Origin: an uncultured Acidobacteriota bacterium
GTDB lineage: Bacteria > Acidobacteriota > Terriglobia > Bryobacterales > Bryobacteraceae
Reading direction: 5' to 3'
DNA length: 46,094 nucleotides
Assembly (NCBI GenBank): GCA_902825945.1
Contig: CADECY010000076.1
Span: 1-46,094, forward strand
Shown here: positions 23,553-31,929 of the stretch, piece after piece
Position numbering within the stretch: the first letter of the stretch is position 1
Layout of the letters: the number at the start of each line of letters is the position of its first letter
The notes under the pieces: generated by a model
The model's input: the letters and a program-made list of their open reading frames with translations, nothing else
Databases searched by the model: none
Told to the model about the DNA's origin: nothing
Translations under genes and position numbers: made by a program

Positions 23553-25130
23553 CTACCGAGTCCAGAACGCGTACAAGCTCCCGCGCCTCAACTCGAAGCG
23601 AAGCTGCACCATGCGCCCCGCGAGCGTCGAAGCCCGCGCGCCGCTCCACTCGACCGCGGCGTCCAACCGGTCCCCCTGGACTCTCGTGCAACGCGACAAC
23701 TCGAACCCGGTAACCACCTTCCCGCTCGCCGCATCGACTACTTCCGCGCGAAGCCCGCCTTCCGGCGCATCGAGGTTGACGTGCAGGCTCGACCCGCTCC
23801 AGACCATCGGCTTCGTCACGAGCGTTCCCGCCTCCGCGCCACCGTCTAGAGAAACGAAGCCGTCCAATCGAAGCTTCGCCAGCAGAATCGCGCCGGTGTC
23901 GGGCCGCGGCACATGATCCTCGGACTTCACGTCATCCGGGTGATGCCGCCACTTGAGTCCGGTGTAGTAGAAAAACAACTCGCCATCCTTCACGATCGGA
24001 CGGTTGGCGGCGAGCAACTGCGCGGTATCGTAGCTGCGCTCGCCATCGAGCTCCGACAACGGCAGGAACTTCTCGCGATTCCCGGAGCGGTCCCAGTGAA
24101 TCAGATCGCGGCTCGACGCCAGTTCCGTCATGCTGAATCCGTCGCTGTTCACGCGCGAATTGCCGCTATGGTTGAACACCGTGGGTAAGCCCACGTACAG
24201 GCCCTCGTACCGGAAGACAGGCAGATTGTAGATGTCCGTCACGTATTCCTCGGGCCGGTGAAACGCGGGCTTGCGCAGGTTCGGATCGCGCAGATGCAGC
24301 CGCACACGTTCGGCTCCGAGCTCCTGGTCGCGCTTGTCGGCGTGAAAGATCAGGCAATCGCGCGGATCGCTCCAGTGATCGAAATCGCGGCTCACCGACA
24401 AGTAGACGGACCGCCCATACGGCCCCACGTGCTTCACCGTCGCGAAGTAGAATCGCCTCTCTTCGTCGAGGTTCAAATGCGACTCATCGGCCGTCGGCAC
24501 GAACGCCGTCTCGAGAATCCGCCATGTTCGGCCGTCCGCCGAGATCGCTGGATAGAATCCCGCGCCACGCCCGCCTTGCAAACAACACAGCGGACCTTTG
24601 TGCCCCGCACCTTTGTAGCGCCGGTTCGGATCGGGATCGCCAGCGTCGAAGATCGCATGATTGATCGAGGTGCCGTCGCCGTGCTGGCGCAGAATCTCGC
24701 GCCCCGTGAGCGGATCCTTGAACTCGTACCGTGTCGCGGGCAGCATCCGGTCCTTGTGTTTGACCCAATTCAGGCCATCGCGCGACGATGCGAATCCGCC
24801 GAGGTACCACATCAGCCACTGCTTCTCCGCCGCGCTCCAGAACGGGCCAGTGCGGATCTGGATGCTGTCGCCTTCGAAGTCCGGCCGGATCACCGGGCCG
24901 TGTTTGCGCGGCGCATGCATCCGCCGCGTCAGCCCCTCGATCCGGCCGATCACATGATCATCGAGGAACAACTCCTTGCGGCCGGGACTCAATCGCGCCG
25001 GCCCGCTCTCGTCGAGCAGAAATCCTGGAACGCTTTTAAGAATCGCGCGCGCTTCCGCGCACGCTCCCACGGGATCCGCGGCGAACATTGCGGTGCAGAA
25101 GATCGATCCGGCCAGCAGGCGCGAGTGCAT
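23553..25130 (-). CDS. Exported beta-propeller protein, glycosidase-like
   Basis: 525 aa from the ATG at 25130, chosen because a signal peptide follows (HSRLLAGSIFCTAMFAA) and GGTGGGGAC precedes it; an upstream ATG at 25154 in the same frame is possible. Repeated motifs of the five-bladed GH32/43-like propeller type are seen: ELFLDDHVIGR, FWSAAEKQWLMWYLGG, ISADGRTW, SVSRDFDHWSDP, LASSRDLIHWDR, GELFFYYTG. The C-terminal about 100 residues are beta-sandwich-like (LVTKPMVWSGSSLHVNLDA). The domain is common in Planctomycetes and Solibacter but lacks an assigned reaction. It probably handles extracellular glycans. Confidence 0.75.
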   Translation of the reverse strand: MHSRLLAGSIFCTAMFAADPVGACAEARAILKSVPGFLLDESGPARLSPGRKELFLDDHVIGRIEGLTRRMHAPRKHGPVIRPDFEGDSIQIRTGPFWSAAEKQWLMWYLGGFASSRDGLNWVKHKDRMLPATRYEFKDPLTGREILRQHGDGTSINHAIFDAGDPDPNRRYKGAGHKGPLCCLQGGRGAGFYPAISADGRTWRILETAFVPTADESHLNLDEERRFYFATVKHVGPYGRSVYLSVSRDFDHWSDPRDCLIFHADKRDQELGAERVRLHLRDPNLRKPAFHRPEEYVTDIYNLPVFRYEGLYVGLPTVFNHSGNSRVNSDGFSMTELASSRDLIHWDRSGNREKFLPLSELDGERSYDTAQLLAANRPIVKDGELFFYYTGLKWRHHPDDVKSEDHVPRPDTGAILLAKLRLDGFVSLDGGAEAGTLVTKPMVWSGSSLHVNLDAPEGGLRAEVVDAASGKVVTGFELSRCTRVQGDRLDAAVEWSGARASTLAGRMVQLRFELRRGSLYAFWTR

Positions 25131-25183
25131 GTCCCCACCAATGTAATACGGCATGGAGCACCGCCATCAGCCGATGATCGCCT

Positions 25184-25330
25184 TCAGGATTCCAGCGGCT
25201 TGCCAACCACTGAATTCATCCCCCTCTCTTCGATCATCCCGGCCCGCGCGAGGTCCGCGATTCCGAGCCGGGCAGTCGAAGAAGAACGCGGCCATCGCGG
25301 TCGCGTCGAGGACGAAGATTACCTTCGAGC
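25184..25330 (-). pseudogene. Possible PIN-domain remnant
   Basis: The minus strand reads KVIFVLDATAMAAFFFD (about 25325-25275), resembling the first strand and metal-Asp helix of VapC/PIN toxins (FVLDASAxLAFLxDE). It then shifts frame into ARLGIADLARAGMIEERGMN ending at a TGA at 25184. There is no antitoxin gene and no rest of the PIN domain. This is weak evidence; it may be chance. Confidence 0.3.
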
Positions 25331-25558
25331 TTGGCAACCGGCGACCCCGTTTCGCCCCGCGGCGGGAAAATAGCTTGTGCTCAGCCGGGCTTCTGCAGCT
25401 CCGAGCGATCCGGTGACCCACCGGCGCCGAACCACGCGCCGCTCGACTCACGCCGTCAGCCGGAATCTCACGCCCGGAAGAAATGCGTCAGCTTCCAGTG
25501 ATCCATCCGCCAGCACCGGCGGCATCGTGCTATCCGGTCTTCGGTCGAGCACAGGACA
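25331..25558. other. Gap with nothing assignable
   Basis: Intergenic sequence downstream of the sigma-54 regulator's stop codon. No credible gene, repeat or terminator was found. Confidence 0.4.
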
Positions 25559-27232
25559 TCACCTTCGGTGATCGACAGGCAATCGTTCAGCGTCCACCGG
25601 CTGTTTCCGAATTCCGAGCGCCTTCATGCGAGAGGTGAGTGTGCTCGCATGGATGCCGAGCAAGTCTGCTGCGCCTCCTTTGCCCGAAATTCGGAAGTGG
25701 GCTTGCCGCAATGCGGTGATCAGGTTGGCACGCTCGCGACTACGCCACTCTTGTTCGGGAATCACTGCGTCCGCAGCAACCGTGGGCGGCGCGGCCGGAG
25801 GCACGGGCTTGACGCCCCGCTTGGTGGAGCCGGGGATGTCGAAGGCGAGCTTGGCACCATGCGAAATAATCACGGCGCGTTCCACGACGTTCTGCAACTC
25901 ACGCACGTTGCCGGGCCAATCGTATTCCTGAGCGCGCTCGATCTCGCGGGCTGGAACACTCGGTGGCGCAACGTGAAAACGCGCGCTCGCTTGACGGACG
26001 AAATGCGTTAGCAGCGCCGGGATGTCCTCCTTGCGGTCCCGAAGCGGCGGCGACTCGATCGGGAACACACCCAATCGATAGAACAAGTCCAGGCGAAAAC
26101 GGCCTCCCTCTACTTCCTTCCTGAGGTCGCGGTTGGTGGCGGCTACGACGCGGACGTTCACCCTTCGGGTGGACTCGTCGCCAACCCGTTCGAACTCGCC
26201 TTCCTGCAACACGCGCAATAGCTTGGCCTGCAAATCCAGAGGGATCTCTCCGACTTCATCGAGAAACAGCGTGCCTCCGTCGGCCAATTGAAACCGGCCA
26301 ATGCGGTCGCGGACGGCGCCGGTGAAAGAGCCGCGCACGTGCCCGAAGAACTCGCTTTCAAACAGCTCGTGCGGGATGGAGCCGCAGTTGACCTTCACCA
26401 GCGTCTTGCGGGAGCGCGCGCTGCGCTGGTGGATGGCGCGTGCGATCAGTTCCTTGCCCGTGCCGCTTTCGCCCAGCACGAGGACGTTCGCGTCGGTCGC
26501 CGCCACGAGTTCCACTTGATGGAGCACCCGTTGCAGGGCCGGGCTGCGTCCGAGGATTTCACCGAACGCACCGGTGGATTCGACTTCTTCGCGCAGGTAG
26601 TCACGTTCCAACTCCAGTTGGCGCCGGAGCGATTCGTTGTCTTCGAAGGCACGCGCGTTGGCGATGGCAACGGCGGCGGCGCTGGCCATCGTCCGGAGCC
26701 AACGGATGCAGCCGTCGTCAACGGGTGTGCGGCGGAAAACAGCGAGAACGCCAAGCGGTTCGCCCCGAAACACCAAGGCATGACCGGTGAAACTCACAAG
26801 GCCTTCCGCCTTGACCCAAGCCGGATGGCGAACCCATTGGTGATCGTCCGCAAGAGCCGGAATGCGAATCGATTCCCCGGTAGTGGCAATGTGGGCGATC
26901 TTGAGGTTGCTCTTGGCGAGCGGTATGCGATGAAACGTGCCATGAATGCGGCTCCAGTCGGCACCATCGTTGGCGGAAGCGCCAGCACTGGCGCGGAGAT
27001 GGAGGGCTGGTTCCGCGTTGGGCTCGCCGGAACTACAGACCGGACAGGTATCATCCGCCTCACGCAACCAGAGCCGCGCAAGCGCGACCCCGGGCTGCCG
27101 CGCCACGGCATCGATGATGGTCTTCAAGACGGCTGGCAGCGACCGCTGCTCGGCGATGGCGAGAATGACGGCGGGTAGCGGCTCCAGGTCCATGGACCTC
27201 ATGATATCGCGAATCTTCGTGATTTCAGTCAT
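25559..27232 (-). CDS. Sigma-54-dependent enhancer-binding protein with GAF domain
   Basis: 557 aa from ATG 27232. GAF sensor at about residues 20-195, with CPVC at 63-66. A coiled-coil linker (SLRRQLELERDYLREEVEST) leads to the AAA+ domain: Walker A GESGTGKE (254-261), sigma-54 contact loop GSFTGA (301-306; the commoner form is GAFTGA), Walker B TLFLDE (321-326) and an arginine-finger region FYRLGVFPI. The C-terminal Fis-type helix-turn-helix is at about 498-543. It would hydrolyse ATP to remodel RNA polymerase-sigma54 closed complexes. The GAF ligand is unknown. The start is uncertain: an in-frame TTG lies at 27313 and further ATGs at 27202 and 27193. It diverges from the CMD operon, its probable target. 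Confidence 0.9.
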   Translation of the reverse strand: MTEITKIRDIMRSMDLEPLPAVILAIAEQRSLPAVLKTIIDAVARQPGVALARLWLREADDTCPVCSSGEPNAEPALHLRASAGASANDGADWSRIHGTFHRIPLAKSNLKIAHIATTGESIRIPALADDHQWVRHPAWVKAEGLVSFTGHALVFRGEPLGVLAVFRRTPVDDGCIRWLRTMASAAAVAIANARAFEDNESLRRQLELERDYLREEVESTGAFGEILGRSPALQRVLHQVELVAATDANVLVLGESGTGKELIARAIHQRSARSRKTLVKVNCGSIPHELFESEFFGHVRGSFTGAVRDRIGRFQLADGGTLFLDEVGEIPLDLQAKLLRVLQEGEFERVGDESTRRVNVRVVAATNRDLRKEVEGGRFRLDLFYRLGVFPIESPPLRDRKEDIPALLTHFVRQASARFHVAPPSVPAREIERAQEYDWPGNVRELQNVVERAVIISHGAKLAFDIPGSTKRGVKPVPPAAPPTVAADAVIPEQEWRSRERANLITALRQAHFRISGKGGAADLLGIHASTLTSRMKALGIRKQPVDAERLPVDHRR

Positions 27233-27235
27233 GAG

Positions 27236-27254
27236 ATTTCGTGATTCACGATTT
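27236..27254. promoter_or_regulatory. Palindrome, likely enhancer/operator of the sigma-54 regulator
   Basis: ATTTCGTGATTCACGATTT is nearly self-complementary. A related half-site TCGTGATTTCA lies 21 bp away at 27218. The site is about 98 bp before the predicted sigma-54 transcript start at about 27343, a usual distance for an upstream activating sequence. It also abuts the regulator's own ATG, so autoregulation is possible. It is distinctly AT-rich against its surroundings. Confidence 0.55.
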
Positions 27255-27315
27255 TTCAAGATCGATGGCGACGCCTCATCATGATTAGTTTCAATCACTT
27301 GTGAGCCTTCCAACC

Positions 27316-27333
27316 TTGGCTCCTCTCGTGCAA
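27316..27333 (+). promoter_or_regulatory. Sigma-54 (-24/-12) promoter
   Basis: TTGGC (27316-27320) and GTGCA (27328-27332) place the invariant GG (27318-27319) and GC (27330-27331) exactly 10 bp apart, the spacing required by sigma-54. The -12 box is GTGC rather than TTGC, one base off. Transcription would start near 27343, 37 nt before the CMD start codon. The divergent gene encodes a sigma-54 activator, which makes the call coherent. Confidence 0.7.
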
Positions 27334-27379
27334 TCTAGGAAGCATCGCGAAGCATGCGAGACGAAAGAGAGACTCCAGG

Positions 27380-27937
27380 ATGCAAAGACTCAACGCAGTG
27401 AATCCGGCCGAAGCCACGGGCAAGGCCAAACAACTCCTCGACGGAGTTCAAGCCAAGCTCGGCATGACTCCCAATTTGATGAAGACGCTCGCCAGCGGAC
27501 CGGCCGCTCTCGAAGCGTACCTGAACTTCAGCGCCGCGCTCGGCACCGGCAAACTCGACGCCAAGTTCCGGGAACAGATCGCGCTGGCGGTGGCGCAGGC
27601 CAACTCATGCGAGTATTGCCTGGCGGCCCACTCCGCCATCGGCAAGATGGTTGGACTGAAACCGGAAGAGATCGCCGCCAGCCGGGGCGCGCACTCCGAT
27701 GACGCCAAGCGTGACGCCGGACTGCATTTCGTGCAGGCGCTGGTGGTGCAGCGCGGCATGGTTTCCGATCAGGATCTCGCCGGGGTAAAAGCGGCGGGCT
27801 ATACCGACGGCGACATTGCGGAAATCGTAGCCAATGTCGCGGTGAACATCTTCACCAACTACTTCAACCACGTGGCGCGCACCAGCGTCGACTTTCCGCG
27901 CGTGGATGTGAGCCTGCCCGCGCTGGCCCATCAGTAA
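27380..27937 (+). CDS. Carboxymuconolactone decarboxylase/AhpD-like protein
   Basis: 185 aa, all-helical. The AhpD-type redox motif is SCEYCLAAH, with Cys77, Cys80 and His84. Members with this motif act as alkylhydroperoxidase-like thiol enzymes, as opposed to true lactone decarboxylases that lack the Cys pair. First gene of the presumed sigma-54 operon, suggesting a peroxide or electrophile detoxification role. The ribosome binding site is weak (CTCCAGG before ATG). Confidence 0.88.
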   Translation: MQRLNAVNPAEATGKAKQLLDGVQAKLGMTPNLMKTLASGPAALEAYLNFSAALGTGKLDAKFREQIALAVAQANSCEYCLAAHSAIGKMVGLKPEEIAASRGAHSDDAKRDAGLHFVQALVVQRGMVSDQDLAGVKAAGYTDGDIAEIVANVAVNIFTNYFNHVARTSVDFPRVDVSLPALAHQ

Positions 27938-27969
27938 GCACCAAGACCGGATACAAGGAGATTTGAAAG

Positions 27970-28830
27970 ATGCCCACACAGATCCTGGACGAACTCGCCG
28001 CACTCGATTCGATGGCGGCGAAACCCACGAACCTCTCGATGCCGCTGCGCCTGACCTACCTCGGCGGACCGACGTACCTGATCGAAATCGGATCATTCCG
28101 CATCGTGACCGATCCCGGTTTCGACCCGCAAGGCACCGAGCGCAGCGAAGGCCCGGGCCATCTCTTGACCAAGACCATGGCGCCGCCGATCCCCGTGGAC
28201 AAGATCGGCCCGGTCGACGCCGTGCTGCTGAGCCACGCGCAGCATCTCGACAACCTGGACAACGAAGGGCGCCGGCTCCTGGCCAAGGCCGGCACCACCA
28301 TCACCACACCCGCCAGTGCGGCCATGGGGCTTCCTGGGAAGAACGTTCAGGGACTGGCGACCTGGCAATCGACGGAACTGACCAGCGCCTCGGGAGAAAG
28401 ACTGAAGGTCACGGCGACGCCCGCGGTCCACACCAGCAACCCGGCGCTGCGAGAGGCCGTGGGTGAAGTCACCGGATTCATGCTCGAATGGCAAGGACAG
28501 ACGGACGGTGCGTTCTATGTCTCCGGCGACACGGTTTGGATCGACGAGATCCTCGAAATCGGCAAGCGATTCCATGTTGCCGCCGGGATCCTTCATCTGG
28601 GCGCGGCCAACGTGCCGGCCGTGGGCGAGAACTACTTGACCATGAGTTCAGCCGAAGGCGCGCGTGTGGCGAAGACGCTCGGCATGAAGAGCGTCTACCC
28701 GGCGCACTTCGAGGGCTGGCGGCACTTTACACAAGGTAGCTGGTCGATCGTGCGCGAGTTCGAAAAGGCTGGGGTGGCCGGCTCTCTCGTGCTCCTTCGT
28801 CCGGGCGAAGCCCGCAATGTGACGGTCTGA
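27970..28830 (+). CDS. MBL-fold metallo-hydrolase
   Basis: 286 aa, UlaG-like metallo-beta-lactamase fold: LTYLGGPTYLIEIG at the first strands, LLSHAQHLDNLD (about 87-98) in place of the usual SHxHxDHLD, PAVHTSNP, YVSGDTVW and YPAHFEGW. The first metal motif is thus HxxHxDN instead of HxHxDH; I recall SHDQHxDNLD in a subfamily, so this may be a subgroup trait and not decay. The substrate is unknown. AAGGAGATTTGAAAG before ATG gives a good ribosome binding site. The gap to the CMD gene is 32 bp. Confidence 0.85.
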   Translation: MPTQILDELAALDSMAAKPTNLSMPLRLTYLGGPTYLIEIGSFRIVTDPGFDPQGTERSEGPGHLLTKTMAPPIPVDKIGPVDAVLLSHAQHLDNLDNEGRRLLAKAGTTITTPASAAMGLPGKNVQGLATWQSTELTSASGERLKVTATPAVHTSNPALREAVGEVTGFMLEWQGQTDGAFYVSGDTVWIDEILEIGKRFHVAAGILHLGAANVPAVGENYLTMSSAEGARVAKTLGMKSVYPAHFEGWRHFTQGSWSIVREFEKAGVAGSLVLLRPGEARNVTV

Positions 28831-28837
28831 GGCCGGC

Positions 28838-29674
28838 ATGAACAGGGAGTCGCGGAAGCAGGTGACAGCGGCGGAGGTCCAAAGGGACTTCCGCCGCCTG
28901 ACTCCGGAGCACGGCCTCGAATCGCACGGGAAGCCGGACGGCGAGATCCACGGAGACGACGAATGGATGGCCCCCGGCGGGCCATTCCTCGCTCAACTGA
29001 TCGCGGACCGGCTTTCTCCCAAACGTGGCGACAGAATTCTGGATCTCGGATGCGGTCGAGGGCAGTCCTCCGTCTTCCTGGCAACCCGTTACGGCGTGCA
29101 AGTGGTCTCGGTCGATCTCTGGATCCCGGCGGAGGAGCGGAACGCGAGGGCAATGGCGGCCGGGGCCGGCTCACGCGTCATCAGTCTTCAGGGAGACATC
29201 GGCCGCGGTCTTCCGGCTGAGTTCGGGAGTTTCGACGCGATCTTCTGCCAGCAGGCATTTCATTGTTTCGGTACAACCCGGGCGATGCTCCGCTATCTGG
29301 CTTCATTGCTCAGGCCGGGCGGCCGGCTTTGCTTCGCGCAGGGTTGCTTCCGGCACGAGCTCGACGGCATACCGGCCCTGTTCCGCGAGACCGGCGGCTG
29401 GAACGCTGACTATCGCGGCTATCACTCGCCGGACTGGTGGCGCGATCACATCGCGGCCTCCGGTCTGTTTGAGATTCTCGCCGCCGGCGAAATCGAATGC
29501 GGGCAAATTCTGTGGGAGGACGACGTGCTCTACCATGGCGATCGCGCCGGCTGGAGCGCCGAGTTTCTTTCCGATTCGGCATGGCTGATCCGGCAGATCG
29601 CCCACGGCCAAACTGATTCACCCTCTTTGACGCACTGCATCGTGTGCGCGGAACGAAAGGCATCCACCCAATGA
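28838..29674 (+). CDS. Class I SAM-dependent methyltransferase
   Basis: 278 aa. Motif I ILDLGCGRGQSS (about residues 67-78) and the acidic ribose-binding loop VVSVDLW mark a Rossmann methyltransferase. Later motifs are FDAIFCQQAFHCFG and LLRPGGRLCFAQG. The long Trp-rich C-terminal part may form the substrate pocket. The target is unknown; small-molecule methylation for detoxification would fit the operon. It starts 7 bp after the MBL stop and ends in an ATGA overlap with the next gene. Confidence 0.85.
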   Translation: MNRESRKQVTAAEVQRDFRRLTPEHGLESHGKPDGEIHGDDEWMAPGGPFLAQLIADRLSPKRGDRILDLGCGRGQSSVFLATRYGVQVVSVDLWIPAEERNARAMAAGAGSRVISLQGDIGRGLPAEFGSFDAIFCQQAFHCFGTTRAMLRYLASLLRPGGRLCFAQGCFRHELDGIPALFRETGGWNADYRGYHSPDWWRDHIAASGLFEILAAGEIECGQILWEDDVLYHGDRAGWSAEFLSDSAWLIRQIAHGQTDSPSLTHCIVCAERKASTQ

Positions 29675-30087
29675 CATTAGCCCAACCCATCAAGCCTCCC
29701 TTCACCTCCGAGAGCGCCGCGAGAAAGGTCCAAATGGCGGAGGACGCCTGGAACACTCGCGACCCGGAACGCGTGTCGCTGGCCTACTCGCCGGATTCCG
29801 AGTGGCGCAACCGCGCGGAGTTCCTGCGGGGACGGGAAGAGATCAAGGCGTTCCTGAAACGCAAGTGGACCAGGGAACTCGACTATCGCTTGAAGAAAAC
29901 GTTGTGGACCTTCGGTGACAACCGCATCGCGGTGACCTTCGAATACGAATGGCACGACGATAGCGGCCAATGGTTCCGTTCCTACGGCAACGAACTATGG
30001 GAGTTCGATGAGGCCGGCCTGATGCGCCGCCGCATCGCGAGCATCAACGATGCGCCGATCGCGGAAGCCGAGCGGCGCCTGAGATAG
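29671..30087 (+). CDS. NTF2-like DUF1348 protein
   Basis: 138 aa, start at ATG 29671, which overlaps the methyltransferase stop (ATGA). The family pattern is clear: RKVQMAEDAWNTRDPERVSLAYSPDSEWRNR, then FLRGREEIKAFLKRKW, then RIAVTFEYEWHDDSGQWFRSYGN, then WEFDEAGLMRRRIASIND. Such SnoaL/NTF2-fold proteins form cone-shaped small-molecule pockets. The function is unknown; they commonly sit beside oxidoreductases. Confidence 0.88.
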   Translation: MTLAQPIKPPFTSESAARKVQMAEDAWNTRDPERVSLAYSPDSEWRNRAEFLRGREEIKAFLKRKWTRELDYRLKKTLWTFGDNRIAVTFEYEWHDDSGQWFRSYGNELWEFDEAGLMRRRIASINDAPIAEAERRLR

Positions 30088-30117
30088 CTGACGAACCCTG
30101 AGAAAGCGAGGCAACCG

Positions 30118-30753
30118 ATGTACGTAAAGGAAATTTGGCGGTATCCGGTAAAGTCCATGGCGGGGGAGCCGCTCGCCCAAGCGAACCTCTCGCCATTGGG
30201 AATCGAAGGCGACCGGGTTGTGCTGGTGGTGAATCCGCCGGGGCACGTGGTTACCGCGCGTTCACACCCGCGGCTTTTGGGGCACAAGGGCACCACGGGA
30301 TCTGACGGAGTGCCGCTAGTCGACGGCCGTCAGTGGACCGGCGCGAGCGTCTTGGCCGATGTTCGCGCGATCGCCGGTCCCCGCGCCGCTCTGATCCACA
30401 ACGTGACCGAAGATCGTTTTGACGTGCTGCCCTTGCTGGTTGCGACGGACGGCGCGATCGCCGCGTTCGGCCGCGATGGCCGCCGGCTCAGGCCGAACAT
30501 CGTGATCGGCGGCGTTGAAGGTCTTGCCGAACGCGGATGGCCCGGACGCAAGTTGCGTATCGGGCGTGTCATCATCGACATTGATAGCCTGCGCGGCCGG
30601 TGCGTGATGACCACCTATGATCCCGACACCCTTCAGCAGGATTCTTCCGTGCTGAAGGATATTGCGAAGCGCTTCGGCGGGAAGCTGGCCTTGAACTGCG
30701 CCGTGGAAGAGGGCGGAACGATCGAGCGAAATCAAGAAGTCGAGTTGCTCTGA
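30118..30753 (+). CDS. MOSC domain protein
   Basis: 211 aa. MOSC_N beta-barrel start EIWRYPVKSMAGE, then the MOSC core RLRPNIVIGG ... RGRCVMTTYDPDT, with the conserved catalytic-type Cys at 162. Related proteins (mARC/YcbX) carry molybdenum cofactor and reduce N-hydroxylated compounds; YcbX pairs with a flavodoxin reductase, absent here. It suggests a redox detoxification theme for the operon. Confidence 0.88.
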   Translation: MYVKEIWRYPVKSMAGEPLAQANLSPLGIEGDRVVLVVNPPGHVVTARSHPRLLGHKGTTGSDGVPLVDGRQWTGASVLADVRAIAGPRAALIHNVTEDRFDVLPLLVATDGAIAAFGRDGRRLRPNIVIGGVEGLAERGWPGRKLRIGRVIIDIDSLRGRCVMTTYDPDTLQQDSSVLKDIAKRFGGKLALNCAVEEGGTIERNQEVELL

Positions 30754-30784
30754 CCTGTGCCCCGAATCATCGCATTCGCCGTGA

Positions 30785-31354
30785 ATGGGACCCTGCTCAC
30801 TACCTGATATCGAAGGCCGAACGTTGACTCACGAGCAACTTCGCCGCCAGTACAGGCCTGAACAGGTGCGGCTCCTCTTCATCGGGGAGTCTCCACCTGC
30901 TTCGGGACGATTCTTCTACGCCCGCAACTCCGGCCTGTATCGCGCCATGCTGGAGGTCTTCAAGTCCGTCGATCCGGGTATCCGGGACGAGACGTTTCTC
31001 GACGTGTTTCAGGCCAGCGGCTGCTATCTGGTGGACCTTTGTCCCCAGCCGGTGGACCACTTGGACCGGCACCAGCGCCGCGCCACTTGCGCGGCATCGG
31101 AAGAACTGCTCGCAAAGGAAATCCTCGTTCTCGGCCCCCTGATGATTGCAACGCTGCTGCGCTCCATCGAACCGAACGTGGCCCGCGCTGTCACGCTGGC
31201 GTGTTGGAAGGGGCAGACGATTCACCTGCCCTACCCGGGACGGTGGGAGCGCCTGAGAGTTCAGTTTGCTGAAAGGCTGAGGCCCGCGATCGGCGCCATA
31301 CTCGACAATCTCCAAACAACGTCGCGCCCCCAGACGTTCTCGCGGCACGGGTGA
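30785..31354 (+). CDS. Uracil-DNA glycosylase-fold protein of unknown function
   Basis: 189 aa. LLFIGESPPASGRFFY, followed by GLYRAMLEVF, and VDLCPQPVDHL further on, resemble an uncharacterised branch of the uracil-DNA glycosylase superfamily. The canonical catalytic Asp/His motifs are not clearly present, so glycosylase activity is doubtful. The start is uncertain: ATG 30785 has no ribosome binding site; TTG 30824 is preceded by GAAGG and fits the family start better. It lies 31 bp after the MOSC gene on the same strand and may or may not belong to the operon. Confidence 0.7.
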   Translation: MGPCSLPDIEGRTLTHEQLRRQYRPEQVRLLFIGESPPASGRFFYARNSGLYRAMLEVFKSVDPGIRDETFLDVFQASGCYLVDLCPQPVDHLDRHQRRATCAASEELLAKEILVLGPLMIATLLRSIEPNVARAVTLACWKGQTIHLPYPGRWERLRVQFAERLRPAIGAILDNLQTTSRPQTFSRHG

Positions 31355-31399
31355 CTGGCGCCCGGACTCGCCAACACCGGAATGCTCGTTCACCCGGAG

Positions 31400-31630
31400 A
31401 CGCGCGCCGGCGTTTCTCGAGCAGACCGGGGCCGTTCAGGCCCACGATCAGGCGATCGATCTTGCGCCGTTGTCGACATCGTTCCACGAGTCGCGCCCTC
31501 TGTAGTCCCAGCCTGTGCTGATCAGTTGCGCGAACCGGACTCCGCGTTTCCACCGTCGGCCACGCGAGCAGGCACATGCCCCCGAACTTCGCCGTGCTCT
31601 TCTGGTCGATCCGCAGCGCGGCGCGGCGAA
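31400..31630 (-). pseudogene. Relic of a DUF1501-type gene
   Basis: Minus-strand fragments in two frames match the conserved centre of DUF1501 proteins: IDQKSTAKFGGMCLLA (about 31605-31560), then in another frame RGVRFAQLISTGWDYRG (31543 down), then LNGPGLLEKR (about 31430). Intact members read RNCLLARRLVERGVRFVQL...GWD and have KxRGLLDxT. All other parts are missing, so this is a degraded internal fragment. Confidence 0.45.
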
Positions 31631-31929
31631 CTCCTCCGAGATTCGACAAGGCCGTGCCGCGGTATGCATGCTTCGAGGCGCGAGTCATTGGCCAGCTCGG
31701 CTCGGCGGGGTGCCGTCAGATCTCTGCAGCCACCTGTCGCGCATCGTGCTCTGCCTTACGCAGCCGAGCGTTCACGAGGTGAAGGCTGGTACAGCTCCGG
31801 CGATGGTCCCAGTCTGTGCTGGACTGTGGCGCTTATCCCGACTCGTCTTCGGGTGCGGCCCTAGGCCTAAAACGCTGGCTCGAGAGATTTTAGGCTTCAG
31901 GACGAGCCACAACGAGTTCCCCGGAGCGA

